The position numbers and the translations under genes were made by a program. From contig CALHRD010000019.1 in assembly GCA_938038385.1 (NCBI GenBank), positions 1-45,880 on the forward strand: DNA of 45,880 nucleotides, read 5' to 3'. Source of the stretch: an uncultured Burkholderiales bacterium (GTDB taxonomy: Bacteria > Pseudomonadota > Gammaproteobacteria > Burkholderiales > Thiobacillaceae). The notes below the pieces were generated by a model that was not told where the DNA came from, did not search any database, and saw only the letters and a list, made by a program, of their open reading frames with translations. Positions 9,245 to 18,824 of this stretch are shown here, piece by piece. Position 1 is the stretch's first letter. The number at the start of each line of letters is the position of its first letter.

Positions 9245-9273
9245 TTGTGAATATAGAACGATCGTTCTATACT
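9245..9273 (+). promoter_or_regulatory. Promoter with palindromic LexA-type operator
   Basis: A -35 TTGTGA (9245-9250) and -10 TATACT (9268-9273) are separated by exactly 17 bases. The spacer and the first bases of the -10 element are a perfect 20-bp palindrome, TATAGAACGATCGTTCTATA (9252-9271). Its core fits GAAC-N4-GTTC, a pattern known for LexA boxes of Gram-positive bacteria, not the CTGT-N8-ACAG of E. coli. Position and symmetry suggest autorepression by the gene just downstream. Confidence 0.8.
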
Positions 9274-9304
9274 CGGGGCAGGTTGACTCTCCCGTTTGCC
9301 TGCC

Positions 9305-9898
9305 ATGTCCCAAGACACCGACTATCTCGCGAAACTGCAGGACTATTACGCCCGCCATCGGGTGTTTCCACCCTATTCCGGCATCGGTGAGTTGCTGGGG
9401 CTCAAGTCCAAGTCCTCCGTCGCCGCCCTGGTGGCCCGTTTGCGGCTCAACGGTTATCTGGAGGCCATGCCGGACCGGCGCCTGAAGCCGGGGCCGCGCT
9501 TCTTCGAGCGCGTCCTGGCCGAGTCGGTGCGTGCCGGTCTCCCCCAGGCCGCCGACGACTCGGTCAGGGACAGCCTGACCCTGGATGAATACCTCATCGA
9601 GCACCCCTCGCGTACCGTGCTGGTGCGGGTGAAGGGCGACTCCATGCAGGATGCCGGCATCCATCCGGGCGACATCGCCGTGGTGGAGCGTGGCCACCAG
9701 GCGTGTGAGGGCGACCTGGTGGTGGCCGTCGTCGATGACGAGTTCACCCTCAAGTACCTGGCCAGGGAGCAGGGCGTCTATGTCCTCAGGCCCGCCAATC
9801 CGGCTTACCCGGTGATCCGGCCCAGGGGTAGCCTGGAGATCTTCGGCGTGGTGGTGGGTATCATCCGCAAGTATGGCGCCGGTTCGCCATCGAAATGA
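9305..9898 (+). CDS. LexA-like S24 repressor
   Basis: A 197-residue LexA-family protein: an N-terminal winged helix-turn-helix (about 18-60; SGIGELLGLKSKSSVAALVA) and a C-terminal S24 autocleavage domain. The likely cleavage bond is Ala77-Gly78, the nucleophile Ser113 in KGDSMQDAG and the general-base Lys150 in EFTLKYL, so self-cleavage looks intact. It probably represses itself through the palindrome in its promoter and is relieved by RecA after DNA damage. The recognition helix and the operator differ from classical LexA, so it may be a second LexA or a specialised repressor. The start is ATG 9305; TTG 9296 is an alternative. Confidence 0.88.
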   Translation: MSQDTDYLAKLQDYYARHRVFPPYSGIGELLGLKSKSSVAALVARLRLNGYLEAMPDRRLKPGPRFFERVLAESVRAGLPQAADDSVRDSLTLDEYLIEHPSRTVLVRVKGDSMQDAGIHPGDIAVVERGHQACEGDLVVAVVDDEFTLKYLAREQGVYVLRPANPAYPVIRPRGSLEIFGVVVGIIRKYGAGSPSK

Positions 9899-9919
9899 AA
9901 AGGGGCCCCGTGGGGCCCC
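9898..9919 (-). terminator. Terminator of fccB (minus strand)
   Basis: Read on the minus strand, GGGGCCC and GGGCCCC form a 7-bp all-GC stem with a 4-base loop, followed by four T residues. It lies 25 bases past the fccB stop and overlaps the stop of the LexA-like gene, so it separates the two convergent units. Confidence 0.65.
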
Positions 9920-9943
9920 GTATGCGCTTGCCTGCAGTCTGAA

Positions 9944-11212
9944 TCAGGTGAGCATTTCCGCCCAGATCGACTCGGCCCAGGCCCAGTTGAAGACGTGGTT
10001 GATCTCGTCGCCCTGCGAGCTCGCACCACCGCCCGGTTGCGCGTCCCACTGCTTCTTCTCGGGGTTGTAGCGGAACACGGTGGCGACGTGACCGGCCGTG
10101 GTTTCAGACACCGCGCTGTAGCAGGTGTTGGCGACCACGGGGGTGGGTGCCGGCTGGCGGCCGTTGAGCAGCTCGACGATGGCGCTGGCGCAGACCTTTG
10201 CGTGGTTGGTGGCCATGTGGCCCGACTTGGGATGGTTGGACAGCACCGAGTCGCCGATGATGTGCACGTTTTTGGCGGCGGTGGACTCGAAGGTGACGAA
10301 GTCGACCACGCACCAGACCTTGTTGCTGTCGTTGCGCGCGCCGGCGAGCGCCGTGACCTCGCCGGCCCGCTGTGCCGGCACGACGTTGAGCACGTCGCCC
10401 TTGACATCGTCGAACTCGGTATGGACCGTCATGGTCTTGTGATCGACCCGTTTCGGCCCGTTGTTGGGGCGATAATCGATCATGCCGTCGTAGTAGGTCT
10501 TCCACGCCCACTTGAACAGGCCCGGCTTGGAGGCCACGTCCTGGTTGCCATCGAGCAGGATGATCTTGGACTTGGGTTTCGCCTTCTTGAAGTAGCTCGC
10601 CACCATGCAGGCCCGCTCATAAGGCCCGGGCGGGCAGCGGTAGGGGGCGGTCGGCACGGACATGACGAACACGCCGCCGTCCGGCATGGCCTCGAGTTGC
10701 TTGCGCAGCAGCGCCGTCTCCGGGCCGGCCTTCCATGCGTGCACCACCTTTTGCGCGGCATGTGCCTCCTTGTAGCCTTCGACGGTGTCGGTGCGTACTT
10801 CCACCCCCGGCGCCAGGACCAGGCGGTCGTAGGCGATGGTCTGGCCGCCGGCGGTCCTCACCGTGCGCTTATCCACGTCGATGCCGACCACTGTGTCCTT
10901 CACCCAGTTGATGTTGTACTTCTTCATCAGGGTGTCATAGCCGTGGGTAATGTCGGCCATGGTCTTCATCCCGCCCAACACCCAGTTGGAGATGGGGCAG
11001 GAGATGAACTTGTCGTTCGGCTCGATCATGGTGACCTTGATGTTGGGGTCCCACTTGCGGATGTACTTGGCACAGGTGGTGCCGCCGAAGCCGGCACCGA
11101 CCACCACCACGTGCGGGGCGCCGCCACTGCCCATACTGGCGCAGCCAGGCAGGGCGCCGGCCGCTGCGATGGCGGCGCCGGCGGTCAGGAAATCACGACG
11201 TTTGAAGTTCAT
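9944..11212 (-). CDS. fccB: Flavocytochrome c sulfide dehydrogenase, flavoprotein subunit
   Basis: Oxidises sulfide to sulfur or polysulfide in the periplasm and passes electrons to its haem partner FccA. The 422 residues begin with a Tat signal (KRRDFLTAGAAIAAAGALPG). The FAD-binding motif VVVVGAGFGGTTCAKY follows at about residue 34. Redox-type cysteines appear in FISCPISNWVLGG and in CPPGPYERAC, and an FAD-contacting segment in NVHIIGDS. The C-terminal part (NHVFNWAWAESIWAEML) fits the flavocytochrome c sulfide dehydrogenase C-terminal domain. It follows fccA by 35 bases on the same strand. Confidence 0.95.
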   Translation of the reverse strand: MNFKRRDFLTAGAAIAAAGALPGCASMGSGGAPHVVVVGAGFGGTTCAKYIRKWDPNIKVTMIEPNDKFISCPISNWVLGGMKTMADITHGYDTLMKKYNINWVKDTVVGIDVDKRTVRTAGGQTIAYDRLVLAPGVEVRTDTVEGYKEAHAAQKVVHAWKAGPETALLRKQLEAMPDGGVFVMSVPTAPYRCPPGPYERACMVASYFKKAKPKSKIILLDGNQDVASKPGLFKWAWKTYYDGMIDYRPNNGPKRVDHKTMTVHTEFDDVKGDVLNVVPAQRAGEVTALAGARNDSNKVWCVVDFVTFESTAAKNVHIIGDSVLSNHPKSGHMATNHAKVCASAIVELLNGRQPAPTPVVANTCYSAVSETTAGHVATVFRYNPEKKQWDAQPGGGASSQGDEINHVFNWAWAESIWAEMLT

Positions 11213-11247
11213 ATGCGTTCTCCTCGATCAGATCAGGTGGTCCGGTG

Positions 11248-11550
11248 TCATTTCATCGCGGCGAAATACTCGCCCATCTTCTCGAACTCCTGATCCGTGT
11301 AGCCCGGCGCATGGCGATGCATCACCGAGGCGGGACGCTGCCCGGACTTGAAGGCCTTCATCTGAGTGACGAAGTAAGTCTTGTCTATGCCGGCCAGCGA
11401 GGGCATGGCGGACTTGCTCTTGCCATCGGCACCGTGGCACGACAGGCACGTACTGGCGATGATGCGGGTGTGGGCGTCGGACGCCAAGGCACTGCCGGCC
11501 GTGCCCAGCAGACCGAGGCCGAGCATGCCTGCGATCAGTTTCTTATTCAT
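11248..11550 (-). CDS. fccA: Flavocytochrome c sulfide dehydrogenase, mono-haem cytochrome subunit
   Basis: A 100-residue cytochrome c with a Sec signal peptide (LGLGLLGTAGSALA, cleavage after about residue 24) and one haem site, Cys35-x-x-Cys38-His39 in STCLSCHGADG. A distal Met is likely Met77 in ASVMHRHAPG. At about 8 kDa mature it matches the small mono-haem FccA type, not the di-haem FccA of Allochromatium. The start is ATG 11550, preceded by GGAGGAGTGC, an excellent ribosome site; the frame stays open further upstream. Paired with fccB. Confidence 0.94.
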   Translation of the reverse strand: MNKKLIAGMLGLGLLGTAGSALASDAHTRIIASTCLSCHGADGKSKSAMPSLAGIDKTYFVTQMKAFKSGQRPASVMHRHAPGYTDQEFEKMGEYFAAMK

Positions 11551-11571
11551 GCACTCCTCCAAAGACAAGAT

Positions 11572-11593
11572 AAAAAACGGCGGTAGGCCGCCG
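11572..11593 (-). terminator. Hairpin with T tract upstream of fccA
   Basis: On the minus strand CGGCGG-CCTA-CCGCCG is followed by TTTTTT, a terminator-like structure. It lies 115 bases past the hemH stop and only about 10 bases before the fccA ribosome site. It could end hemH transcripts. Because there is no room for a promoter between it and fccA, any fccAB mRNA must read through it, so it could also act as a leader attenuator. Confidence 0.7.
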
Positions 11594-11612
11594 GCTCAGG
11601 CTTTGCCCAGTG

Positions 11613-11629
11613 AGCTTAATCCATAAGCT
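11613..11629 (-). promoter_or_regulatory. Inverted repeat upstream of fccA, possible operator
   Basis: AGCTTA-TGGAT-TAAGCT (minus strand) is a perfect 6-bp inverted repeat with a 5-base spacer. It lies between the hemH stop and the fccA leader hairpin. A possible -35 TTGACT is about 40 bases further upstream, with a poor -10. Size and symmetry suit a regulator site; no protein can be assigned. Confidence 0.4.
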
Positions 11630-11708
11630 GGCTCGGGCATGCGCGCAATGTGCATGAGGAAGACGTACCAGTCAACAAGCAAACTCTAATATTCGTGCGG
11701 CCTTCAGA

Positions 11709-12815
11709 CTAGTTCTTTGCTCCCAGGGCGCGTGCCTGCTGGAGTCTCACTGCCGCTTCCTCCTGTTCTGCCGGCTCATTCCAACTCTCCGGCAGCCAGC
11801 CGGCCAGATGGGTGAGCGTCAGGTCGGCCAGGGCGCTGATCCACAGCGGCCGTTCGTTGAGGGCCGGGATATAGCGATACTCGCCACCCCCGGCATTGAG
11901 GAAGGTCGTCTTCCCCTCCATCGCGATCTCCTCCAGGGTCTCCAGGCAGTCGGCCACGAAGCCCGGGCAGACCACGTCCAGACGGCGAGTCTTGGCGCGC
12001 CCGAGCGCCTCCAGGGTCTCGGCGGTATAGGGCTTGAGCCACTCGGCGCGCCCGAAACGGGACTGGAAGGTGATCCGATACTGTTCCTGCCCCAGACCGA
12101 GGGCTTCGGCCAGCAGCCGCCCGGTCTTGTGGCATTCGCAGTGATAGGGATCGCCCAGATCGAGCGTGCGCCGGGGCACGCCGTGGAAGCTCATGAGCAG
12201 CACGTCCGGGCGGCCGTGTTCGGCCCAGTAGCTCTCCACGCTCTGGCGCAGGGCGTCGACGTAGCCGGGGTGATCGTGGAAATGCCTGACGGTGCGCAGC
12301 TCCGGCATGTTCCGGGTCCTGAGCAGGACGCGGAAGACCGCGTCCAGGGCGGTGCCCGCGCTGCTGCCGGCATACTGCGGGTAGAGGGGGAGGGCCAGAA
12401 TCCGGTCGCAACCCTGCTCCCGCAGCCTGGCCAGGCTGGCCGCAACCGAGGGCTGACCGTAGCGCATGGCGTATTCGACCACCAGCGGCACGGGTGTGCG
12501 TGTCCGCAGGGCCTGGCGCAGCAATTCGGTCTGCCTGGCCGTGTGCACCTTGAGCGGGGAGCCCTCCGGTGTCCAGATACTGGCATATTTCTCGGCCGAT
12601 TTGCGCGGGCGGACGTTGAGGATGACGCCGTTGAGGATCAGCCACCAGAGCGCCTGCGGGATCTCCACCACGCGCCGGTCGGAGAGGAATTCCCGCAGAT
12701 AGGGGCGCAGGGCGGCCGCCGTCGGCGCTTCCGGCGTGCCCAGATTGATCAGGAGGATGCCGATGCGGCGGGACTGGTCGTGGCGATAGGAGGGCTCGGG
12801 TAAATAGGCGGACAT
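11709..12815 (-). CDS. hemH: Ferrochelatase
   Basis: Inserts ferrous iron into protoporphyrin IX, the last step of protohaem synthesis. The 368 residues carry the family signatures [13 protein letters not shown] at the N-terminus, [23 protein letters not shown] (with the catalytic His), [17 protein letters not shown] and [17 protein letters not shown]. It follows hrcA by 52 bases on the same strand and is probably its operon partner. Haem supply fits the cytochromes encoded next to it and at 38.6-40.2 kb. Confidence 0.97.
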   Translation of the reverse strand: MSAYLPEPSYRHDQSRRIGILLINLGTPEAPTAAALRPYLREFLSDRRVVEIPQALWWLILNGVILNVRPRKSAEKYASIWTPEGSPLKVHTARQTELLRQALRTRTPVPLVVEYAMRYGQPSVAASLARLREQGCDRILALPLYPQYAGSSAGTALDAVFRVLLRTRNMPELRTVRHFHDHPGYVDALRQSVESYWAEHGRPDVLLMSFHGVPRRTLDLGDPYHCECHKTGRLLAEALGLGQEQYRITFQSRFGRAEWLKPYTAETLEALGRAKTRRLDVVCPGFVADCLETLEEIAMEGKTTFLNAGGGEYRYIPALNERPLWISALADLTLTHLAGWLPESWNEPAEQEEAAVRLQQARALGAKN

Positions 12816-12867
12816 AGGCAGAGAGGGTGTGAGGTGAGCGAGGAAGCCACGCCTGACCCGGATCGGA

Positions 12868-13887
12868 TCAGTGATAGGACAGTGCGTTCGACAACAGGCG
12901 GGCGGTGATGTCCACGATGGGGATGACGCGCTCGTAAGCCATGCGCGTCGGGCCGATCACCCCCAGGGTGCCGACCACCTCGCCGTCCACCTCGTAGGGG
13001 GCGGCGATGACGCTGCATTCGTCCAGGGGGGCAACACCCGATTCCGCACCGATGAACAGCTGCACCCCGGAGGCATGATGCCCCACCTCCAGCAGTTGCA
13101 ACAGCTCGGTGCGCTGCTCGAACAGGTTGAACAGCTCACGCAGCCGGCCCATGTCGGATACCAGATCGGGGGTGCTGAGCAGGTTCACCTCGCCGGCGAC
13201 GACACAGCCCGCGCCTCGATCGCTGAAGGCCTCGGCGCCGGTCTGCACCACGGCCTCCATGAGTTTGCTGATGTCTGCCTTGAGGTCCTGCAATTCCTGC
13301 TGCAGGCGCGGGCGGACCTGTTCGAAGCTCAGGCCGCTGAAGTGTTGGTTGAAGAAGTTGGCCGTGCGCGTGAGCTGGCTTGCCGTGTAGGGCTGCTGGG
13401 TGAGGATGACCCGGTTCTGGACTTCGCCGTCCATGGTCACCATGATCAGCAGGATGCGTTTGTCGGACAGGCTGAGGAATTCGATCTGGCGCAGCTGCTG
13501 GTTGCGCCGCTTGGGCGTGAGCACGATCCCGGCGTAGTGGGTGAGTTCCGCCAGCAGCTGCGAAGCGGTGTTGACCAGCCGCTGCGGGTCGGCGGGGGTC
13601 AGGCTGTGCTGGATCTGGCTCAGCTGCGGGCCCTCCAAGGGTTTGACGGTCAAAAGCGAGTCGACGAACAGGCGATAGCCGCGCGGGGTGGGGATGCGGC
13701 CGGCCGAGGTGTGGGGGCTGACGATGTAGCCGCCTTCCTCCAGATCAGCCATGATGTTGCGGATGGAGGCCGGCGAGAGGTTGAGCCCTGCCTGGCGTGA
13801 AAGGGTGCGTGAGCCGACCGGCTGGCCGTCCTCGATGTAGCGCTCGACCAGGGTCTTCAGCAGGATGCGTGCGCGCTCGTTGAGCAT
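12868..13887 (-). CDS. hrcA: Heat-inducible transcription repressor HrcA
   Basis: Represses heat-shock genes by binding CIRCE elements; folding by GroEL restores its activity. The 339 residues show the winged helix ([20 protein letters not shown], then [19 protein letters not shown] and [20 protein letters not shown]) and the C-terminal GAF-like domain ending in [20 protein letters not shown]. The start MLNERARI at 13887 is chosen; the open frame continues far upstream but only as the complement of nadK. It is divergent from nadK and precedes hemH. No CIRCE inverted repeat was seen near it or elsewhere in the window. Confidence 0.96.
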   Translation of the reverse strand: MLNERARILLKTLVERYIEDGQPVGSRTLSRQAGLNLSPASIRNIMADLEEGGYIVSPHTSAGRIPTPRGYRLFVDSLLTVKPLEGPQLSQIQHSLTPADPQRLVNTASQLLAELTHYAGIVLTPKRRNQQLRQIEFLSLSDKRILLIMVTMDGEVQNRVILTQQPYTASQLTRTANFFNQHFSGLSFEQVRPRLQQELQDLKADISKLMEAVVQTGAEAFSDRGAGCVVAGEVNLLSTPDLVSDMGRLRELFNLFEQRTELLQLLEVGHHASGVQLFIGAESGVAPLDECSVIAAPYEVDGEVVGTLGVIGPTRMAYERVIPIVDITARLLSNALSYH

Positions 13888-13924
13888 GGCATCAGAGTGA
13901 GGGCGGTCCGGTATTGGGTCAACG

Positions 13925-13930
13925 TATAAT
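13925..13930 (+). promoter_or_regulatory. -10 element just before the nadK start codon
   Basis: A perfect TATAAT lies 8 bases before the nadK ATG at 13939. A start 6-8 bases downstream of it would fall at or one or two bases before the A of ATG. No ribosome site is present (the bases before ATG are TTTCACGTC), so the mRNA may be leaderless. No good -35 is seen at normal spacing. Confidence 0.6.
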
Positions 13931-13938
13931 TTCACGTC

Positions 13939-14814
13939 ATGGGCACGAATTTCAAGACGATCGGGATCGTCGGCAAGTACTACGCGGCCGCCAGCAGCAG
14001 CGCCGTGCATCGCCTGGCCGATTATCTGTCGGCAAGGGGGCATACGGTCCTCGTCGCCGCCCACACGGCCGAGGTCTGCCAGATCCGCGATCTGCAGACC
14101 GCCACCCTGAACGAGATCGGCAAATCCGCCGACCTCGCCGTCATTATGGGGGGCGACGGCACTCTGCTGAACGTGGCACGCACCCTGGTCGACTACCGCG
14201 TGCCCATGATCGGCATCAACCAGGGGCGTCTGGGTTTCCTGGCCGATGTGTCGGTGGACACCATGTTCTCGACTCTCGACGAGATGCTGGCCGGGGAATA
14301 TATCGCCGAGGACCGCATCCTGCTGACGGCCAGCGTCGAGCGTCACGATGACGTGCTCTATGCCACCTATGCCTTCAACGACGTGGTGGTGAGCAAGAGC
14401 ACCCTGGGCCGGCTGATCGAGTTCGAGGTCTACATCGACAACCAGTTCGTCTACAGCCAGCGGGCCGACGGCCTGGTGGTCGCCTCGCCGACGGGTTCCA
14501 CCGCCTACGCCCTGTCCGCCGGCGGACCCATCCTGCACCCCACCCTGGAGGCCTTCGTCCTCACCCCCATCTGTCCGCATACCCTGTCGGCCCGGCCCAT
14601 CGCCGTGAACAGCCGCTCCGAGATCGAGGTCAACCTCATCCATGCCGACGATGCCCGTGTGCATTTCGATGGCCAGCAGCATGCGGACATCCAGGTCGGC
14701 GACCGGGTGGTGATCCACCGGGCGAAGAACACCGTGCGCCTGTTGCACCCGGAGAACCACAACTATTACGACACCCTGCGCCAGAAGCTGCACTGGGGGG
14801 AAAAGCTGTCGTGA
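13939..14814 (+). CDS. nadK: NAD kinase
   Basis: Phosphorylates NAD to NADP with ATP in the cytoplasm. The 291 residues show IGIVGKYY at the N-terminus, the GGDGT motif in [35 protein letters not shown] and the conserved [20 protein letters not shown]. Length and motifs are typical of proteobacterial NadK. It is divergent from hrcA across 51 bases and followed by recN after 61 bases. The start has no ribosome site and sits directly behind a TATAAT. Confidence 0.97.
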   Translation: MGTNFKTIGIVGKYYAAASSSAVHRLADYLSARGHTVLVAAHTAEVCQIRDLQTATLNEIGKSADLAVIMGGDGTLLNVARTLVDYRVPMIGINQGRLGFLADVSVDTMFSTLDEMLAGEYIAEDRILLTASVERHDDVLYATYAFNDVVVSKSTLGRLIEFEVYIDNQFVYSQRADGLVVASPTGSTAYALSAGGPILHPTLEAFVLTPICPHTLSARPIAVNSRSEIEVNLIHADDARVHFDGQQHADIQVGDRVVIHRAKNTVRLLHPENHNYYDTLRQKLHWGEKLS

Positions 14815-14875
14815 TGCGCAAGGGGCGCGGCACAGGGTATCGTGCGTGCTCCTTGCCTCTTGCCTCTGAATCGCC

Positions 14876-16603
14876 ATGCTCCTCGGCCTGACCCTCGTCG
14901 ACTACATACTGGTTGAGCGCCTGGAATTGGACCTGCAGCCAGGCTTCTCTGTGCTGACGGGGGAGACCGGGGCGGGCAAGTCCATCCTCCTGGGTGCACT
15001 CGGGCTGGTGCTTGGGGAGCGCTCCGACGGCACGGTGATCCGGTCCGGGGCGACGCGGGCCGAGGTGGGCGCCGAATTCTCCCTGACCGGCATGCCGGAG
15101 CTGCAAGCCTGGCTGGCCGAATCCGGCTTCGAGGTCGGTGGCGAAGAACTGCTGCTGCGCCGGACGGTGGAGACGGGCGGGCGCTCCCGCGCCTTCATCA
15201 ACGGCAGTCCGGCGACGATACAGCAATTGCGTGAGCTCGGTGCTCGTCTGGTGGACATCCATGGTCAGCATGCCCACTATTCCCTGATGCAGTCCGGTAT
15301 GCAACGCAATCTGCTGGATGCCTACGGCGGCTGTGCACAACTGGCCGAACGCACCGCCAACGCCTATCGTGCCTGGCAACAGGCGATCCGCCGGCGCCAG
15401 GAGGCGCAGCGGCGCGCAGAGGCCGATGCCGGCGAACGGGAGCGACTGGCCTGGGTCGTGGACGAACTCGCTGCCCTGGACTTCCAGCCCGGGCAGTGGC
15501 AAGCCGTGCAGGAGACACATCGCCGGCTTGCCCACGCCGCCGAACTGCTCAGCGGTGCACAGGGTGTGATCGAGCTGCTCGACGGTGAGGTGAACGGGGT
15601 CATACCCCACCTGCGCATGGCCAAGGCCAGGCTGGATGAGCTGGCCGCCTACGATCCCCGCCTCGCAGACTGCGGGCAGATGCTGGCGGACGGTCTCATC
15701 CAGGCCCAGGAGGCGACGCGGGAGCTCGGCCGCTATGCCGAGCGTGTGGAACTCGATCCGGACGCCCTGGCCGCTGCCGAGTCCCGCATCGCGCAGGTCA
15801 TGGCGGCGGCGCGCAAGCTGCGCTGCGCACCGGAGGAACTGCCGCGTATCCTGCACGATGCCCGCACCCGGCTGGCCGACCTGACCGAGGGAGCCGACGC
15901 CGAGGCGCTGGCACGCACCGAGGCCGATGCGCTGGCGGCCTACGACGCATCCGCGCAGGCGCTGACCGCCTGCCGTCGCCTCGCCGCCGAGGCGTTGGGT
16001 TCAGAGGTGACCGAGGCCATGCAACAGCTGGCCATGAAAGGCGGCCGGTTACGGGTCGAACTCACCCCCTGCGCACCGGAGGCGGGCGGCAGGGAGACGG
16101 TGGAGTTCTGGGTCGCGCCGCATCCGGGTCAGGACCTGCGGCCATTGGCTCGTACCGCATCGGGCGGCGAGCTGTCCAGGCTCGGACTGGCGTTGCAGAC
16201 CGTCCTGTCCGCTCGCTCCGGAGCCCGCACCCTGATCTTCGACGAGGTGGATGCCGGTATCGGCGGCGGCGTGGCCGAGGTGGTGGGGCGCCTGCTGGCC
16301 GACGTCGCCCGCGACCGACAGGTGCTCTGTGTCACCCACCTGCCCCAGGTGGCGGCCCGTGCGACGCACCACTGGCGCGTGAGCAAGGAGGATGTGGGTG
16401 GGCGTACGCTCAGCCGGGTGCTTCGCCTCGATCCGGACGAACGGGTGGAAGAGATCGCCCGTATGCTGGGCGGTGTGGAACTGACCGACATCACACGCCG
16501 ACATGCGCGCGAGATGCTCGCTAGGCAGTCTGGGGAGGGGCAGGGCAGGACGGCTGCGCCGGTCGCCGGTCGCGGCTCGAAAGCGTCCAGGGGTAAGGGC
16601 TGA
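14876..16603 (+). CDS. recN: DNA repair protein RecN
   Basis: SMC-like ATPase that acts early in double-strand break repair. The 575 residues show the Walker A motif in [20 protein letters not shown] (about 23-42), a central coiled coil (about 150-370), the ABC signature in [17 protein letters not shown], and Walker B in [20 protein letters not shown]. The D-loop/switch His is in [16 protein letters not shown]. It follows nadK on the same strand and is convergent with fur. No E. coli-type SOS box was seen directly upstream. Confidence 0.97.
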   Translation: MLLGLTLVDYILVERLELDLQPGFSVLTGETGAGKSILLGALGLVLGERSDGTVIRSGATRAEVGAEFSLTGMPELQAWLAESGFEVGGEELLLRRTVETGGRSRAFINGSPATIQQLRELGARLVDIHGQHAHYSLMQSGMQRNLLDAYGGCAQLAERTANAYRAWQQAIRRRQEAQRRAEADAGERERLAWVVDELAALDFQPGQWQAVQETHRRLAHAAELLSGAQGVIELLDGEVNGVIPHLRMAKARLDELAAYDPRLADCGQMLADGLIQAQEATRELGRYAERVELDPDALAAAESRIAQVMAAARKLRCAPEELPRILHDARTRLADLTEGADAEALARTEADALAAYDASAQALTACRRLAAEALGSEVTEAMQQLAMKGGRLRVELTPCAPEAGGRETVEFWVAPHPGQDLRPLARTASGGELSRLGLALQTVLSARSGARTLIFDEVDAGIGGGVAEVVGRLLADVARDRQVLCVTHLPQVAARATHHWRVSKEDVGGRTLSRVLRLDPDERVEEIARMLGGVELTDITRRHAREMLARQSGEGQGRTAAPVAGRGSKASRGKG

Positions 16604-16621
16604 CCGCCTGGAGGACGGCCG

Positions 16622-17080
16622 CTAAGCCGCCGGAGAGCTGTTGTCTCCTGGCCCCTGAGACCGGTACGGGCAGTCGACCTTGACGCAATCCACGTAGAGA
16701 TAGAGGCAGTGCTCGTGCAGGCGGAAGCCACGTTCCTCGACGATCTGGCGCTGTCGCTTCTCGATCTCCGCGTCGTAGAACTCCTCCACGCGGCCGCACT
16801 GCATACACAACAGGTGGTCGTGATGGCCGCCCTTGTTGAGCTCGTAAACCGCCTTTTCGTTGTCGAAATGATGCCTGATCAGCAGTCCGGCCTGTTCGAA
16901 CTGGGTCAGCACCCGGTAGACCGTCGCCAGGCCCACGTCCTCGTGCTCCCGCAGAAGCAGGCGATAGACCTCGTCCGCTGTGAGGTGGCGCTTCTCCGCC
17001 TGTTCGAACAGACCGAGGATGCGCAGACGCGGCCCGGTCGCCTTCAGACCCATGCTTTTCAATTGATCGCCGTCGGCCAT
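16622..17080 (-). CDS. fur: Ferric uptake regulator Fur
   Basis: Iron-responsive repressor, 152 residues. The N-terminal winged helix runs to about residue 85 (LKATGPRLRILGLFEQ, then VGLATVYRVLTQFEQAGL). The metal-binding dimerisation domain includes GGHHDHLLCMQCGRVEEF and a C-terminal Cys in VDCVKVDCPY. The start at MADGDQLKSMG is chosen over a longer open frame that runs into bamE. Divergent from bamE and convergent with recN (18-base gap). Confidence 0.96.
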   Translation of the reverse strand: MADGDQLKSMGLKATGPRLRILGLFEQAEKRHLTADEVYRLLLREHEDVGLATVYRVLTQFEQAGLLIRHHFDNEKAVYELNKGGHHDHLLCMQCGRVEEFYDAEIEKRQRQIVEERGFRLHEHCLYLYVDCVKVDCPYRSQGPGDNSSPAA

Positions 17081-17104
17081 GGTGTGACTATGCTGATGAA
17101 CGCA

Positions 17105-17117
17105 CGCTATCATAGCG
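17105..17117. promoter_or_regulatory. Short inverted repeat between fur and bamE
   Basis: CGCTAT-C-ATAGCG is a perfect 6-bp inverted repeat in the 71-base fur/bamE divergent gap. The TATCAT within it could be a -10 element for bamE. It is not an obvious Fur box. Confidence 0.3.
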
Positions 17118-17151
17118 CGAATGGCGCACCGACCGCCGGCATGGACAATCG

Positions 17152-18308
<1,157 letters not shown>

Positions 18309-18392
18309 ACCGGCGCACGGCTAGGGATCGTACAGGAGGACAAGGTTTGTTGCCGAATGCAGGGCGCATGGCGGGGCCGTTGACCTAGACCC

Positions 18393-18824
18393 ATGATGCT
18401 GTCGATCAGACGGGTCGTTGTCCTGATGGCGGCTGTGTTCACCGCATGGCTGGTCATTCCGGCGAGTGCGGTCGAGGTCATCGCCCACCCCTCGGTCGCC
18501 ACCTCACGCCTGAGTCTAATCAACGCCAAGGCCCTGTTCAGCATGCGCCAGACGCGCTGGCCCGACGGCACGCGGGCCTGGGTGTTCGTGCTGCCGGACG
18601 CGCATCCGACCCACAACGCCTTCAGCAAGGAGATCCTCAACCTCTACCCCTATCAGCTGCGTCAGACCTGGGACAGACAGGTCTATTCGGGTACCGGACA
18701 GGCCCCGATAGAAGTGGCGACGGAGGAGGAGATGATCAGTCGCGTTGCCAGTACACCGGGTGCCATCGGCTATGTCAGGAAGGTCAATCCCCATGATCCT
18801 GTTCGCATCGTCACGGTCGATTAA
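18393..18824 (+). CDS. Small periplasmic phosphate-binding-like protein
   Basis: A 143-residue exported protein: signal peptide (VVVLMAAVFTAWLVIPASA, to about residue 26) then a half-size PstS-like fold. The pattern LSLINAKALFSMRQTRWPDG, then the PTHNAFSKEIL segment and TPGAIGYVRK resembles the substrate-binding-like proteins related to PstS, which are usually far longer. Its ligand is unknown. It overlaps the porin gene by 32 bases in another frame, so the two are translationally coupled. No convincing ribosome site precedes the ATG. Confidence 0.75.
   Translation: MMLSIRRVVVLMAAVFTAWLVIPASAVEVIAHPSVATSRLSLINAKALFSMRQTRWPDGTRAWVFVLPDAHPTHNAFSKEILNLYPYQLRQTWDRQVYSGTGQAPIEVATEEEMISRVASTPGAIGYVRKVNPHDPVRIVTVD

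Noticed and set aside
12868-13938. Search for CIRCE (TTAGCACTC-N9-GAGTGCTAA) near hrcA
   Set aside because: No such inverted repeat was found in the hrcA/nadK gap or near htpG.
18348-18392. Upstream TTG start for the small binding-like protein behind an AGGAGG site
   Set aside because: That frame meets a TAG stop before the ATG at 18393.
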